Below, in pieces: positions 17,302 to 24,942 of a DNA stretch of 64,000 nt (position 1 is the stretch's first letter; each line of letters opens with the position of its first letter). Position numbers and translations under genes: made by a program. The DNA comes from Chitinophagaceae bacterium (GTDB lineage: Bacteria > Bacteroidota > Bacteroidia > Chitinophagales > Chitinophagaceae): positions 62,001 through 126,000 of the forward strand of contig JALNZE010000005.1 in the NCBI GenBank assembly GCA_023229465.1. Direction: 5' to 3'. The notes beneath the pieces were generated by a model that searched no databases, was not told the DNA's origin, and was given only the letters and a program-made list of their open reading frames with translations.

Positions 17302-18480
17302 ATGGCAGAAGAAGAAATTGAAATCAAAGACAGTCAAAAGTATGAAGGTGATGATGACAGTCAAGACCAAGATATTAGTTTTACGGAATATGAAATTTCC
17401 GCTTCACCTAATGACTTTAATGTTAGGACACTTTATGACTTCATTGATTCTGGGATTGTAAAAATACCTGGCTTTCAGCGAAATTACGTTTGGGACATCA
17501 AGCGAGCTTCAAAGCTTATTGAATCTTTATTAATTGGAATTCCTATTCCCCAAATATTTCTATATGAGCAAGGGAAAAATAATTTTTTAGTCATTGATGG
17601 ACAACAGAGGTACTTCACTATATACTTTTTTAAGAATAAAAGGTTTCCGAGAAAAGAAAAGCGTTTCGAGTTGAGAAAAATATTTGATGATAATAAGGGA
17701 ATTCCTGAAAATATTCTTGCCGACAACAATTATTTTGTTGACTTCAATTTAACATTGCCTGAGCAATTGCCTCTGCGAAAGAATAAGTTCAATAAACTTA
17801 ACTATGCAACGCTTTCAGAAGATGACAGAATAGCGTTTGACTACAGAACAATTAGAAATATTATTATAAAACAGAATTCTCCAGAGGATGGGGATTCAGT
17901 TATCTTTGAAATTTTTAACCGATTGAATTCTGGTGGTGTAAATTTGAAACCGCAAGAGATACGGACGAGTTTGTATCATTCCAAGTTTTATGATATGCTT
18001 TATCGAATCAACCTCGATAGTAATTGGAGAAACTTGACCCCCCAAAAAACACCTGACTTGAATATGAAAGACGTTGAAATTTTACTTAGAGGATTTGCAA
18101 TGCTTATAAGTCATAACGAATACAAGCCAAGTTTGACGAAATTTTTAAATGATTTTTCATCGAAGGCAAGAAAATATGTAGAAGAAGATATTGCATATTA
18201 TGAATCACTTTTTAAAGCCTTTGCAGCAGCAACAGTAGCACTTGACACAAAAATATTCTTCACAAAAACTGGCAGATTCAATATAGCTATATACGAATCA
18301 ATTTTTGTTGCCCTTGCAGAGGATGCACTTAAGGAAAAAAATACAACAATTAAAGAAACTGATACTGCTAAAATTCAGCAACTTAAGGAGGATAAAGATT
18401 TTATTGCTGCAAGTCAATCTAGTACAGCAAGTACAACTAATGTCATTTTACGAATCAACAAAGCCAAAGAGTTGCTATAA
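17302..18480 (+). CDS. DUF262 (ParB-like nuclease fold) protein
   Basis: 392 residues. The DUF262 domain starts near residue 40: IPGFQRNYVW at 55-64, LLIGIPIPQIFL at about 76-87 and the nucleotide-interacting DGQQR at 99-103, then FEIFNRLNSGGVNL further on. This is the domain of the GmrS half of GmrSD-type enzymes and of many defence proteins. It has a ParB/sulfiredoxin-like fold that can bind or hydrolyse NTPs. The C-terminal DUF1524 nuclease (HNH) domain found in GmrSD fusions is absent. The next gene, starting 1 bp after the stop, supplies a HEPN protein instead. A two-gene defence or toxin-type module is likely. Confidence 0.88.
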   Translation: MAEEEIEIKDSQKYEGDDDSQDQDISFTEYEISASPNDFNVRTLYDFIDSGIVKIPGFQRNYVWDIKRASKLIESLLIGIPIPQIFLYEQGKNNFLVIDGQQRYFTIYFFKNKRFPRKEKRFELRKIFDDNKGIPENILADNNYFVDFNLTLPEQLPLRKNKFNKLNYATLSEDDRIAFDYRTIRNIIIKQNSPEDGDSVIFEIFNRLNSGGVNLKPQEIRTSLYHSKFYDMLYRINLDSNWRNLTPQKTPDLNMKDVEILLRGFAMLISHNEYKPSLTKFLNDFSSKARKYVEEDIAYYESLFKAFAAATVALDTKIFFTKTGRFNIAIYESIFVALAEDALKEKNTTIKETDTAKIQQLKEDKDFIAASQSSTASTTNVILRINKAKELL

Positions 18481-18481
18481 A

Positions 18482-19054
18482 ATGCCTAACCCTGTTGAAC
18501 AAATTAAATTTGAATATGATGCTCTTGTTGAGTATTTAACAACGAAGCAGCCGTCTCTATTAAACGACTTAAATAAGAACTTTAGAAAAGTTTTACTTCT
18601 CTCAGCGGGAAGTTATTTTGAAAATCAAATAACTACTATTCTTATTAATTTTGTTAGGGAGAAATCAAATAATGATTCGAGGATAATTAGTTTTCTTGAA
18701 AAACAAGCAATTAGTCAAAAGTATCATACACTTTTCAGTTGGGGGGAAAGGGATAAACCTGAAAGTCCTGGTAAAAATGCAAATACATTTTTCAAACTTT
18801 TTGGTGACAACTTTAAGGTTCAAATTGATATTGATATAAAATCTCAAAATACAGATACTCCTGCACAAACGGCTGACAAAAAAAATCTTAATGAATCAAT
18901 TGAAGCATTTATTGAAATTGGACATTTAAGAAATATTCTTGTTCATAGTAACTTTGCTGCATACAACTACGACCAAAAGACTACAGAAGAAATATTTTCG
19001 TTATTTAAAAAAGCAGAACCATTTTTAACATATTTAATTGGGAAATTAAATTGA
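18482..19054 (+). CDS. HEPN-domain protein (MAE_28990/MAE_18760 type)
   Basis: 190 residues from the ATG at 18482, placed one base after the stop of the DUF262 gene; the open frame extends upstream but only inside that gene. The C-terminal part has the HEPN ribonuclease motif Rx4H in RNILVH (150-155), with helical regions FRKVLLLSAGSYFENQ and EAFIEIGHL before it. This is the RiboL-PSP-HEPN type often coded beside DUF262 proteins. HEPN proteins with this motif usually cut RNA. A plausible model is that the DUF262 protein senses or regulates and the HEPN protein acts on RNA (inference). Confidence 0.82.
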   Translation: MPNPVEQIKFEYDALVEYLTTKQPSLLNDLNKNFRKVLLLSAGSYFENQITTILINFVREKSNNDSRIISFLEKQAISQKYHTLFSWGERDKPESPGKNANTFFKLFGDNFKVQIDIDIKSQNTDTPAQTADKKNLNESIEAFIEIGHLRNILVHSNFAAYNYDQKTTEEIFSLFKKAEPFLTYLIGKLN

Positions 19055-19109
19055 ATATCGATAATAAGAATAAATTGTAGAAAAATAGAAGTGCTACTTG
19101 AAATGCTTA

Positions 19110-19526
19110 TTACAAGATAGTATGGTATACAGAATGGATTATTTCTGTTAAAATTATCACATGACCGGCAGTCAGCATTTGTTCATGAATGTCTATTTTT
19201 TTAACCTGCTGTTTTGTACGCCCATCAAGTCTTTTAATCTCATTTTCCTGAAGACATTTATCAATAATGACAATCATCTCTTCCGAAAGCTTCCTTTTCC
19301 CACGGTTCTCGCTGTGGTAGATAGAACCAGTTTTCAGATATTGATTTAATAGAGATTTAGGATTATCCTGGTCACTTATTGGGGAAGCCTTGAATTGCTC
19401 ATATTCCTTGATCCGGGCACTGACTGTACCACGGTGAATCTTTAGCTTTTTAGCTATTTTACGAATACTAAGGCCTTCCCTGAAAAATAGTAATATGATC
19501 TGATGATTAGTCGCCACGTCTAACAT
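19110..19526 (-). pseudogene. IS21-family IstA transposase remnant (N-terminal part)
   Basis: The frame of 138 residues begins with an IS21 IstA-type helix-turn-helix (EGLSIRKIAKKLKIHRGTVS) and continues for about 120 residues (RGKRKLSEEMIVIIDKCLQE) up to HEQMLTAGH. It then runs on into unrelated sequence. The DDE catalytic core and istB are missing, so the element is dead. Just upstream, near 19578-19610, TGGTACACTTTTCACTCGG and AGTGGTACA look like the terminal repeats of the element. Confidence 0.7.
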
Positions 19527-19639
19527 GAATTTATGTCCCTTTGGTTCCTTGCAAAGGGACGGGTTAATTACCCGCTAGACTGGTACACTTTTCACTCGGA
19601 ATAGTGGTACATAATTGAATCGGTACAAACAGAAGTGCA

Positions 19640-19792
19640 ATGCTATACAGTTTATTTGCTACCTGTAAACTACACAATGTAAATCCTATCCAATGGCTTA
19701 CCTACGTCTTTGAAAACATCAACGACCATAAAATAAACGCCATTGAAGAACTGCTACCACAAAATTATGCCGAACCATTGAATAAAAAATGA
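19640..19792 (+). pseudogene. IS66-family transposase C-terminal remnant
   Basis: Fifty codons read MLYSLFATCKLHNVNPIQWL, then TYVFENINDHKINAIEELLP and a short tail ending at TGA. This is the conserved C-terminal tail of IS66 TnpC (NPxxWLTxVLxxIxDHKINxxxELLP). Everything upstream in TnpC is missing; an IS21-type end abuts it, so the IS21 element probably inserted into or next to the IS66 copy before both decayed. The bases after the stop (GGGTTGGCTAAGGGGATACG) could be the IS66 right end. Confidence 0.65.
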
Positions 19793-20034
19793 AGGGGTTG
19801 GCTAAGGGGATACGCAGTAATAATAGAAAATGATTCATTCTGTTTGCGGCAGGCGTTAATTAAAGCCATTGCTATCAATAAGATAACAGGAGCCAATAAA
19901 AACCTGAGTTTTGGGTTGTTTGTTCTCATTTTTAAGTCACTTCACGCATAGAACGCTGCTGCTGCAAAGCCAGAACCTGTTTAACTAGGTAAAAATACAG
20001 CGTGTTTTGGCAGGCAGGAATGTAGAACCTTGCT

Positions 20035-20742
20035 TTACAAATACTTTTCTAATAAAGGCATGTCTTTGTAAATTTTTAATAAGGATATTGTTTCAGCCCT
20101 TAATTTGGTTTTAACAAACAGTTTCGTTTCTACATTTAATAATTCACCAAGGCCTTGCATAATATTTTGGTCATTCATTTTTTCTAAATGTGTAATACAA
20201 TCTTGTAAGTATTCGGAGAGTGATTTTTTCATTCGGTACTCCACAATCTGTTTATTGATAGTTGTTTGATGTTGCAGAAAAAACCAACAATCAAATAGAT
20301 CTCTATTTGTAAAAGTGGAACGATCTAAAAGTGCACAAATTTTATGTGCAAACATATCCGGCCGGGTCATAACATTCATGCTGATACCTAATAAATTTTT
20401 AATTTCATAATGATTCTCAAAAGCACGAGTAGATATTTCAATTTTTAATTTTCTTTCTCCTGATCCATAGTCCAACACAATAATTAGTCCATAATGCTTA
20501 ATGGCTTCATCATCTATTTTACCATATTTTAGTACAATTGAGCGGATCCTTTCAAATGCGATAACTTCTTTTTTTGGTTGGATTAGATGAAAATCTAAGT
20601 CAACTGAAAACCTGGGTAGGTCATAAAATAACATAAGCGCGGTTCCACCCTTAAAGCCGAGTAGTGAACCAAGTTGAATATCTTCATAGATGTCTTTTAA
20701 AATTCTAACCAGGTATGATTTGTGTTTATTTATGTTCATCAA
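20035..20742 (-). CDS. AbiEii-type nucleotidyltransferase toxin
   Basis: 235 residues of the AbiEii/AbiGii family. The nucleotidyltransferase motif is clear: GGTALMLFY at 32-40 followed by RFSVDLDF at 44-51, with the metal-binding Asp pair 48 and 50. AbiEii proteins are the toxin half of type IV toxin-antitoxin and phage abortive-infection systems. They are nucleotidyltransferases, and characterised relatives modify tRNA. The start overlaps the end of the antitoxin gene by 17 bp, the usual antitoxin-first arrangement. Confidence 0.9.
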   Translation of the reverse strand: MMNINKHKSYLVRILKDIYEDIQLGSLLGFKGGTALMLFYDLPRFSVDLDFHLIQPKKEVIAFERIRSIVLKYGKIDDEAIKHYGLIIVLDYGSGERKLKIEISTRAFENHYEIKNLLGISMNVMTRPDMFAHKICALLDRSTFTNRDLFDCWFFLQHQTTINKQIVEYRMKKSLSEYLQDCITHLEKMNDQNIMQGLGELLNVETKLFVKTKLRAETISLLKIYKDMPLLEKYL

Positions 20743-21316
20743 TTAATATTTTATTTACACGTTTTGTTAGTGCTTTAGAATCATAAATAGGTAAAAGTGA
20801 TAATACTTTTTGTTTATCTAAAGCATCTAAAGTGTCAAAATAGGTATCGCCATTCAAATAGAGCATATCTAAAAATGCTCTTTCTTTTGAAGCTATATTC
20901 ACACCATCTTCTCTTGCAATAATCCCATTGGTATTTAATAAAATAGCGTCTTTAATTTTTCGATATTTAATATTAATCCCGTCAATTTGTACAGATCGGC
21001 TTACATAACTAACCAGCGTAATAGTGGGATCATATTGAAATTGTAGGCCTTCCTTTTGAAGTACGTAATCCAAGGATAAATACGATGGTGTATATAAGGT
21101 GCCTGCTAATGCGATTTCTGAAAAAATGGGCTTGGTGTACAAACCTTTTCTGGGATTTTTTAAATTACCTTTTGATACCTGATAATGTACTTTTTTAGTT
21201 AATGATATGGGGTCAGATTCACCGGTAAGCAAAGCAATATCAGCAAGACCGAATACTGATTTTGGACTTTGATATAGTTTTAATATCCAATTAGATATTG
21301 TATTTCGCGAACTCAT
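20726..21316 (-). CDS. AbiEi-type antitoxin/transcriptional repressor
   Basis: 196 residues. The N-terminal ~85 residues form a winged-helix unit (VFGLADIALLTG, HYQVSKGNLKNPRKGLYTK), followed by the AbiEi-like C-terminal domain (LYTPSYLSLDYVLQKEGL, then SKERAFLDMLYLNG). In type IV systems the antitoxin does not bind the toxin but represses the operon and counters the toxin's effect. A short inverted repeat ATAC-N9-GTAT (21318-21334) immediately upstream of the start may be part of its operator (weak). Confidence 0.87.
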   Translation of the reverse strand: MSSRNTISNWILKLYQSPKSVFGLADIALLTGESDPISLTKKVHYQVSKGNLKNPRKGLYTKPIFSEIALAGTLYTPSYLSLDYVLQKEGLQFQYDPTITLVSYVSRSVQIDGINIKYRKIKDAILLNTNGIIAREDGVNIASKERAFLDMLYLNGDTYFDTLDALDKQKVLSLLPIYDSKALTKRVNKILIDEHK

Positions 21317-22044
21317 TATACGAATAAATAGTATGTATGGTTCTTAAAATTAGTTATTTTTAATGAATAATAAATAATACGTATCAGAAAAATCACTTTT
21401 TTCAGAAGTAATGACTAAAAGTTTGATGCACAGCATAAAAAAAGAGACGGTAAATATCTCGTCTAAAATAAACCTTCCAAAAGGGTTCTTTGTTGATTTT
21501 CAGTCCTTTAAACAGATGCCATCCCGGGTAAATAAAACGGAACGCTTGCAAAACAAAAAACACAAAGTGTTTGAATCCTATTCTGACAGGAAGGAATGTA
21601 GATACTCTATCAAGAGAATCTGCGCGGAAGAGTCAACCATACAGTTTCGTTTTCCAGTCTAACGTCAATAGAAGTCTGCCCATCCGGGGCCTGGTATATA
21701 ATGATTTCTCCTGTTTGTATATAATTAGCTTTAAAATTAGGTCATCCTTCCTTTTGAATTACCGACTACACGAATTTTTCCCGGTAGTTGATTTTTCAGC
21801 CAGGCGATTAAAAAGCACAGGTATTCACAACAGAATGATTTAATTTATATAAGTAAATGGATGAATGGTAGTGTTTTTGGGAAAGCAAAAATGAAAGAAC
21901 GGAAAAATGGTGGAACCCAAAAGCACATTTGCTGAAGAGGCACCTGAATAACTCCCGAAATTTCAAATCAACAGCATACTATGCAAATTTTTATATATCT
22001 TCATAGCTGTTTTTCGGCCAACATATATCCTATTAAAATCCAAT
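21317..22044. other. Intergenic region with gene debris
   Basis: About 730 bp between abiEi and the T9SS locus. It holds the RhuM relic at 21631-21720 and an 83-codon frame at 21411-21662 that I do not recognise and that runs into the relic antisense. The remainder is AT-rich, with no supported gene. Confidence 0.5.
21631..21720 (-). pseudogene. 5' relic of a second RhuM gene
   Basis: On the minus strand the sequence reads IQTGEIIIYQAPDGQ, then TSIDVRLENETVWLT, differing at only four positions from the start of the RhuM-Fic protein at 7561-8556. The start codon has become ATA, and after about 30 codons the similarity stops abruptly. It records a second RhuM copy that was deleted, or a recombination scar. 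Confidence 0.75.
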
Positions 22045-23913
22045 GTGAGAAAAAGAAATTTATATCTTATTTCTTTGCTGTACACTATTTTGGCCGTACA
22101 GTCCTTGCCTGCCTGGTGTCAATCATCTACAGCCTGTTCTTCTTTCATCCGTCAAAAAGATACGATCATCTGCCCGGGAATAAGCGTTTCGCTTAACCTT
22201 CTCAACCCTCCCAAAAATGACACCCTTTTGCCGGGTGTATGGAAATTGCTTATTAAAGGGAGTTCAATCGACAGTATTTTATTCAATATCAAACCATTTG
22301 GTTACGACAAAGCCAATCAGTATTTATATTCCATTATTCACAAAAAAATTATACGATTCGATTTAAAAGCCAACACCATATCATCAATACCGGCAAACAA
22401 CTGGCCGGACGATTATACTGAATTTACTTATGATTACACTAATAAGCGATTGTTATGCTGGCGTGGTGGGCGAGACCTGGTATATGCCATTCCTGCTATT
22501 GGCGGTAACTGGACCCCTGTTGGCGGAGGAACCATCGACAGGGAATCTAATGGTTCTTCTGTGTACTGGAATCCCATCAACAAACAGGTAGGTTTATATG
22601 GCGGATATGGTTTTAACCAGATGAAAAGCTGGATTTTTGAAAACGATGGAACCGGGTGGCAGCAGAAAAAATCCAACCCGTTGATGGATTCAACCCCTCC
22701 CAAAGGCGGGAATATTGTAAGCGCCAATGGCGATGGTACAAAACTTTATTTATTTTCAGGACAGGGTAGTTATACCGGCAATGAACTGGATGGAACCTGT
22801 ACACTTGGGAGCCCCTGGGCCACTGCCAACGGCAGGTTCTGCTGGCTAAGGGATTTATGGGAGCTTGATTTGACAACATATACATTTCAAAATATTTTAC
22901 CGGTAAATAACCAATCCATACAATACGAGGGAGCCCTGGCTTATCATTATGACAAATCGCGATTTTATTTATTTGGGGGATACCAGCCAACAGGTAATTA
23001 TTTGGCAAATCAAAATCTGCCCAATACCAATAAAACATTTGTCTTTCATCGCAACATTGATAGCGGGTTTGTAGAATTTCAGGGAGAAGGGGATGTTCCG
23101 CCGGCTATGCCGGGAACGCTGTTAAACAATTATACCTACTATGATTCTGTTGGTAAAAGAATGATATGGGCAAGATATGATGGTATATGGGCGTATTATC
23201 CTGATTCAACAACCGTTCCCCCTACGCTTACACCCATCGTATGGTCAACCGGGGATACAACCGCTTCTATTACGGTGAAACCCTCTCAAACAACCGTATA
23301 CCGGGTAACACGAACCTCCGGCAGTTCTGTTTGCAGGGATAGCATCACCATTACTGTCAGAACAAAGCTGTCCACTCCTGTTATTCATACCGATTCAATA
23401 GGTCTTGCCATCATTATTTTCAGGTGGGATCCCGTACCTGGCGCCACGGGGTATCTTATTAGCATGGACAGAGGGAACACTTATACAAATCCCATGAGTG
23501 GCCCACAGGGATTAGTGCAAATGATTACGGGTTTACTTCCCAATCAGACAATCAACATAGCGGTAAAAGCGCTGGGGCCCTATTCTTGCCAGGAAAGCGA
23601 CACTGTTCAGGCGAAGGCTACGACCCTTAACCCTTTTGGCGATGGTATTTATGTACCCAATGCTTTTACACCCAACGGGGATGGCGTAAATGATGTGTTT
23701 CTTACTTATGGAACCGCCATTGCATCTGTAAGGTTGATGATCTATAATCAGTGGGGGAGCCTGGTATATACATCCACAGATATTACCAAAGGATGGGATG
23801 GAACCTATAAAGGCGGAAAAGCGCCTGCCGGTATCTATGTATATGCATTGGAGGCCAATATGCGGGATGGAAAAAGGGTTACAAAGAACGGGTCCCTTAG
23901 CCTGATCAGGTAG
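22045..23913 (+). CDS. Kelch-like T9SS type B surface protein
   Basis: 622 residues from a GTG start, with a signal peptide (LYLISLLYTILAVQSLPAWC). Residues about 60-390 contain Kelch-type or Gal-oxidase-like beta strands with recurring glycine pairs and aromatic residues (VGLYGGYGFNQ, KLYLFSGQGSY, RFYLFGGYQPTG). An Ig/fibronectin-like segment follows (about 395-530). The last ~85 residues are a gliding-motility-associated T9SS type B sorting domain (YVPNAFTPNGDGVNDVF, IYNQWGSLVY, GWDGTYKGG, PAGIYVYALEA). The protein is exported by T9SS and is expected on the cell surface. The gene is first in an operon with a PorP/SprF-like gene and an OmpA-like gene. Confidence 0.9.
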   Translation: MRKRNLYLISLLYTILAVQSLPAWCQSSTACSSFIRQKDTIICPGISVSLNLLNPPKNDTLLPGVWKLLIKGSSIDSILFNIKPFGYDKANQYLYSIIHKKIIRFDLKANTISSIPANNWPDDYTEFTYDYTNKRLLCWRGGRDLVYAIPAIGGNWTPVGGGTIDRESNGSSVYWNPINKQVGLYGGYGFNQMKSWIFENDGTGWQQKKSNPLMDSTPPKGGNIVSANGDGTKLYLFSGQGSYTGNELDGTCTLGSPWATANGRFCWLRDLWELDLTTYTFQNILPVNNQSIQYEGALAYHYDKSRFYLFGGYQPTGNYLANQNLPNTNKTFVFHRNIDSGFVEFQGEGDVPPAMPGTLLNNYTYYDSVGKRMIWARYDGIWAYYPDSTTVPPTLTPIVWSTGDTTASITVKPSQTTVYRVTRTSGSSVCRDSITITVRTKLSTPVIHTDSIGLAIIIFRWDPVPGATGYLISMDRGNTYTNPMSGPQGLVQMITGLLPNQTINIAVKALGPYSCQESDTVQAKATTLNPFGDGIYVPNAFTPNGDGVNDVFLTYGTAIASVRLMIYNQWGSLVYTSTDITKGWDGTYKGGKAPAGIYVYALEANMRDGKRVTKNGSLSLIR

Positions 23914-23952
23914 CAGATACCCGGCGGCAAATATGGACATAAAACAAATCAA

Positions 23953-24942
23953 ATGCGTAAACTTTTATTACTATCAGTAGTGAGTCTGTTTATTTCCATT
24001 AACTGTCTGCGTGCCCAGGTAGATCCTCATTTTACGCAATACTATGCATACCCATTGTGGCTCAATCCCGCTTTCACAGGCGCTATAGATGGTGATTGGC
24101 GCGTTACGGCCAATTACCGAAGCCAATTACCCGGTATCATTTCTCCTTTACATACACAGGGCCTGACCGGCGATATAGCATTGCCAAAAAACATTGGTAT
24201 CGGACTTACCATTCTGAACCAGGTAACCGGTGATGGCAGCTATCATTATACAAGCGGGTACCTGTCTTTATCATACCAGGTACGTCTTACGCGATACAAA
24301 TTTTTAAGAGGAGGGTTTCAGTTAGGGATGTTAAACAGAAGGGTAGACCCTGCCAAACTGCAGTTTGGAAATCAATTTAATCCTGTAATAGGGTATGACC
24401 CGTCACTCACTTCCAACGAAATATTTTCACACCAGTCTGCTACATCGCTTGATGGTAGCGCCGGGCTTATGTACTTTGACGGTGATCCGTCAAAATCCTT
24501 TAATCCTTTTATAGGCGTGAGCCTGTATCATCCTACACAGCCTAACAGCCGGTTTCTTTCGGGTATGAATGACAATAAGGTGCCGGTCCGTTATTCCATT
24601 CATGGCGGTATCCGGTTTCAACTGGGTAACAGGGCTGAACTGATACCGCATGCTGTTTACCTGCAACAAGGTAATGCAAGTGAGATAGCAGGAGGAATGG
24701 TATGTAATTTAAAAATAGAAGAAGGCAAAGACCTTATCTTAGGCAGCACTTACCGCCTCAATGATGCCATAGCCCCAACTATCGGTTTACATTTCAATGG
24801 CCTTACCATTGGATTAAGTTATGATATAAATATTTCACAGTTGAAAACGGTATCCTCCTCCAATGGGGGATATGAATTATCTATCAGCTTTACCCATCAA
24901 AAGAAAATTCCGGAAGCCAGGTTTATATGCCCGAGATTATGA
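23953..24942 (+). CDS. PorP/SprF-family T9SS membrane protein
   Basis: 329 residues with a signal peptide ending near CLRAQ, then the family start DPHFTQYYAYPLWLNPAFTG. Beta-strand-rich outer-membrane sequence follows up to GLTIGLSYDINISQLKTVS, typical of PorP/SprF. SprF-like proteins are needed for secretion or surface attachment of particular type B T9SS cargo such as SprB. Its place 39 bp after a type B cargo gene suggests it serves that protein. Its stop overlaps the start of the next gene (ATGA). Confidence 0.92.
   Translation: MRKLLLLSVVSLFISINCLRAQVDPHFTQYYAYPLWLNPAFTGAIDGDWRVTANYRSQLPGIISPLHTQGLTGDIALPKNIGIGLTILNQVTGDGSYHYTSGYLSLSYQVRLTRYKFLRGGFQLGMLNRRVDPAKLQFGNQFNPVIGYDPSLTSNEIFSHQSATSLDGSAGLMYFDGDPSKSFNPFIGVSLYHPTQPNSRFLSGMNDNKVPVRYSIHGGIRFQLGNRAELIPHAVYLQQGNASEIAGGMVCNLKIEEGKDLILGSTYRLNDAIAPTIGLHFNGLTIGLSYDINISQLKTVSSSNGGYELSISFTHQKKIPEARFICPRL

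Noticed and set aside
17091..19054. A complete Zorya system
   Set aside because: Only a ZorB/MotB-like stub is present; ZorA and the Zorya effectors are absent, so the system cannot be called.
21411..21843. Two plus-strand frames (83 and 90 codons) upstream of the T9SS locus
   Set aside because: Both cross the RhuM relic in antisense, and no recognisable protein features were seen.
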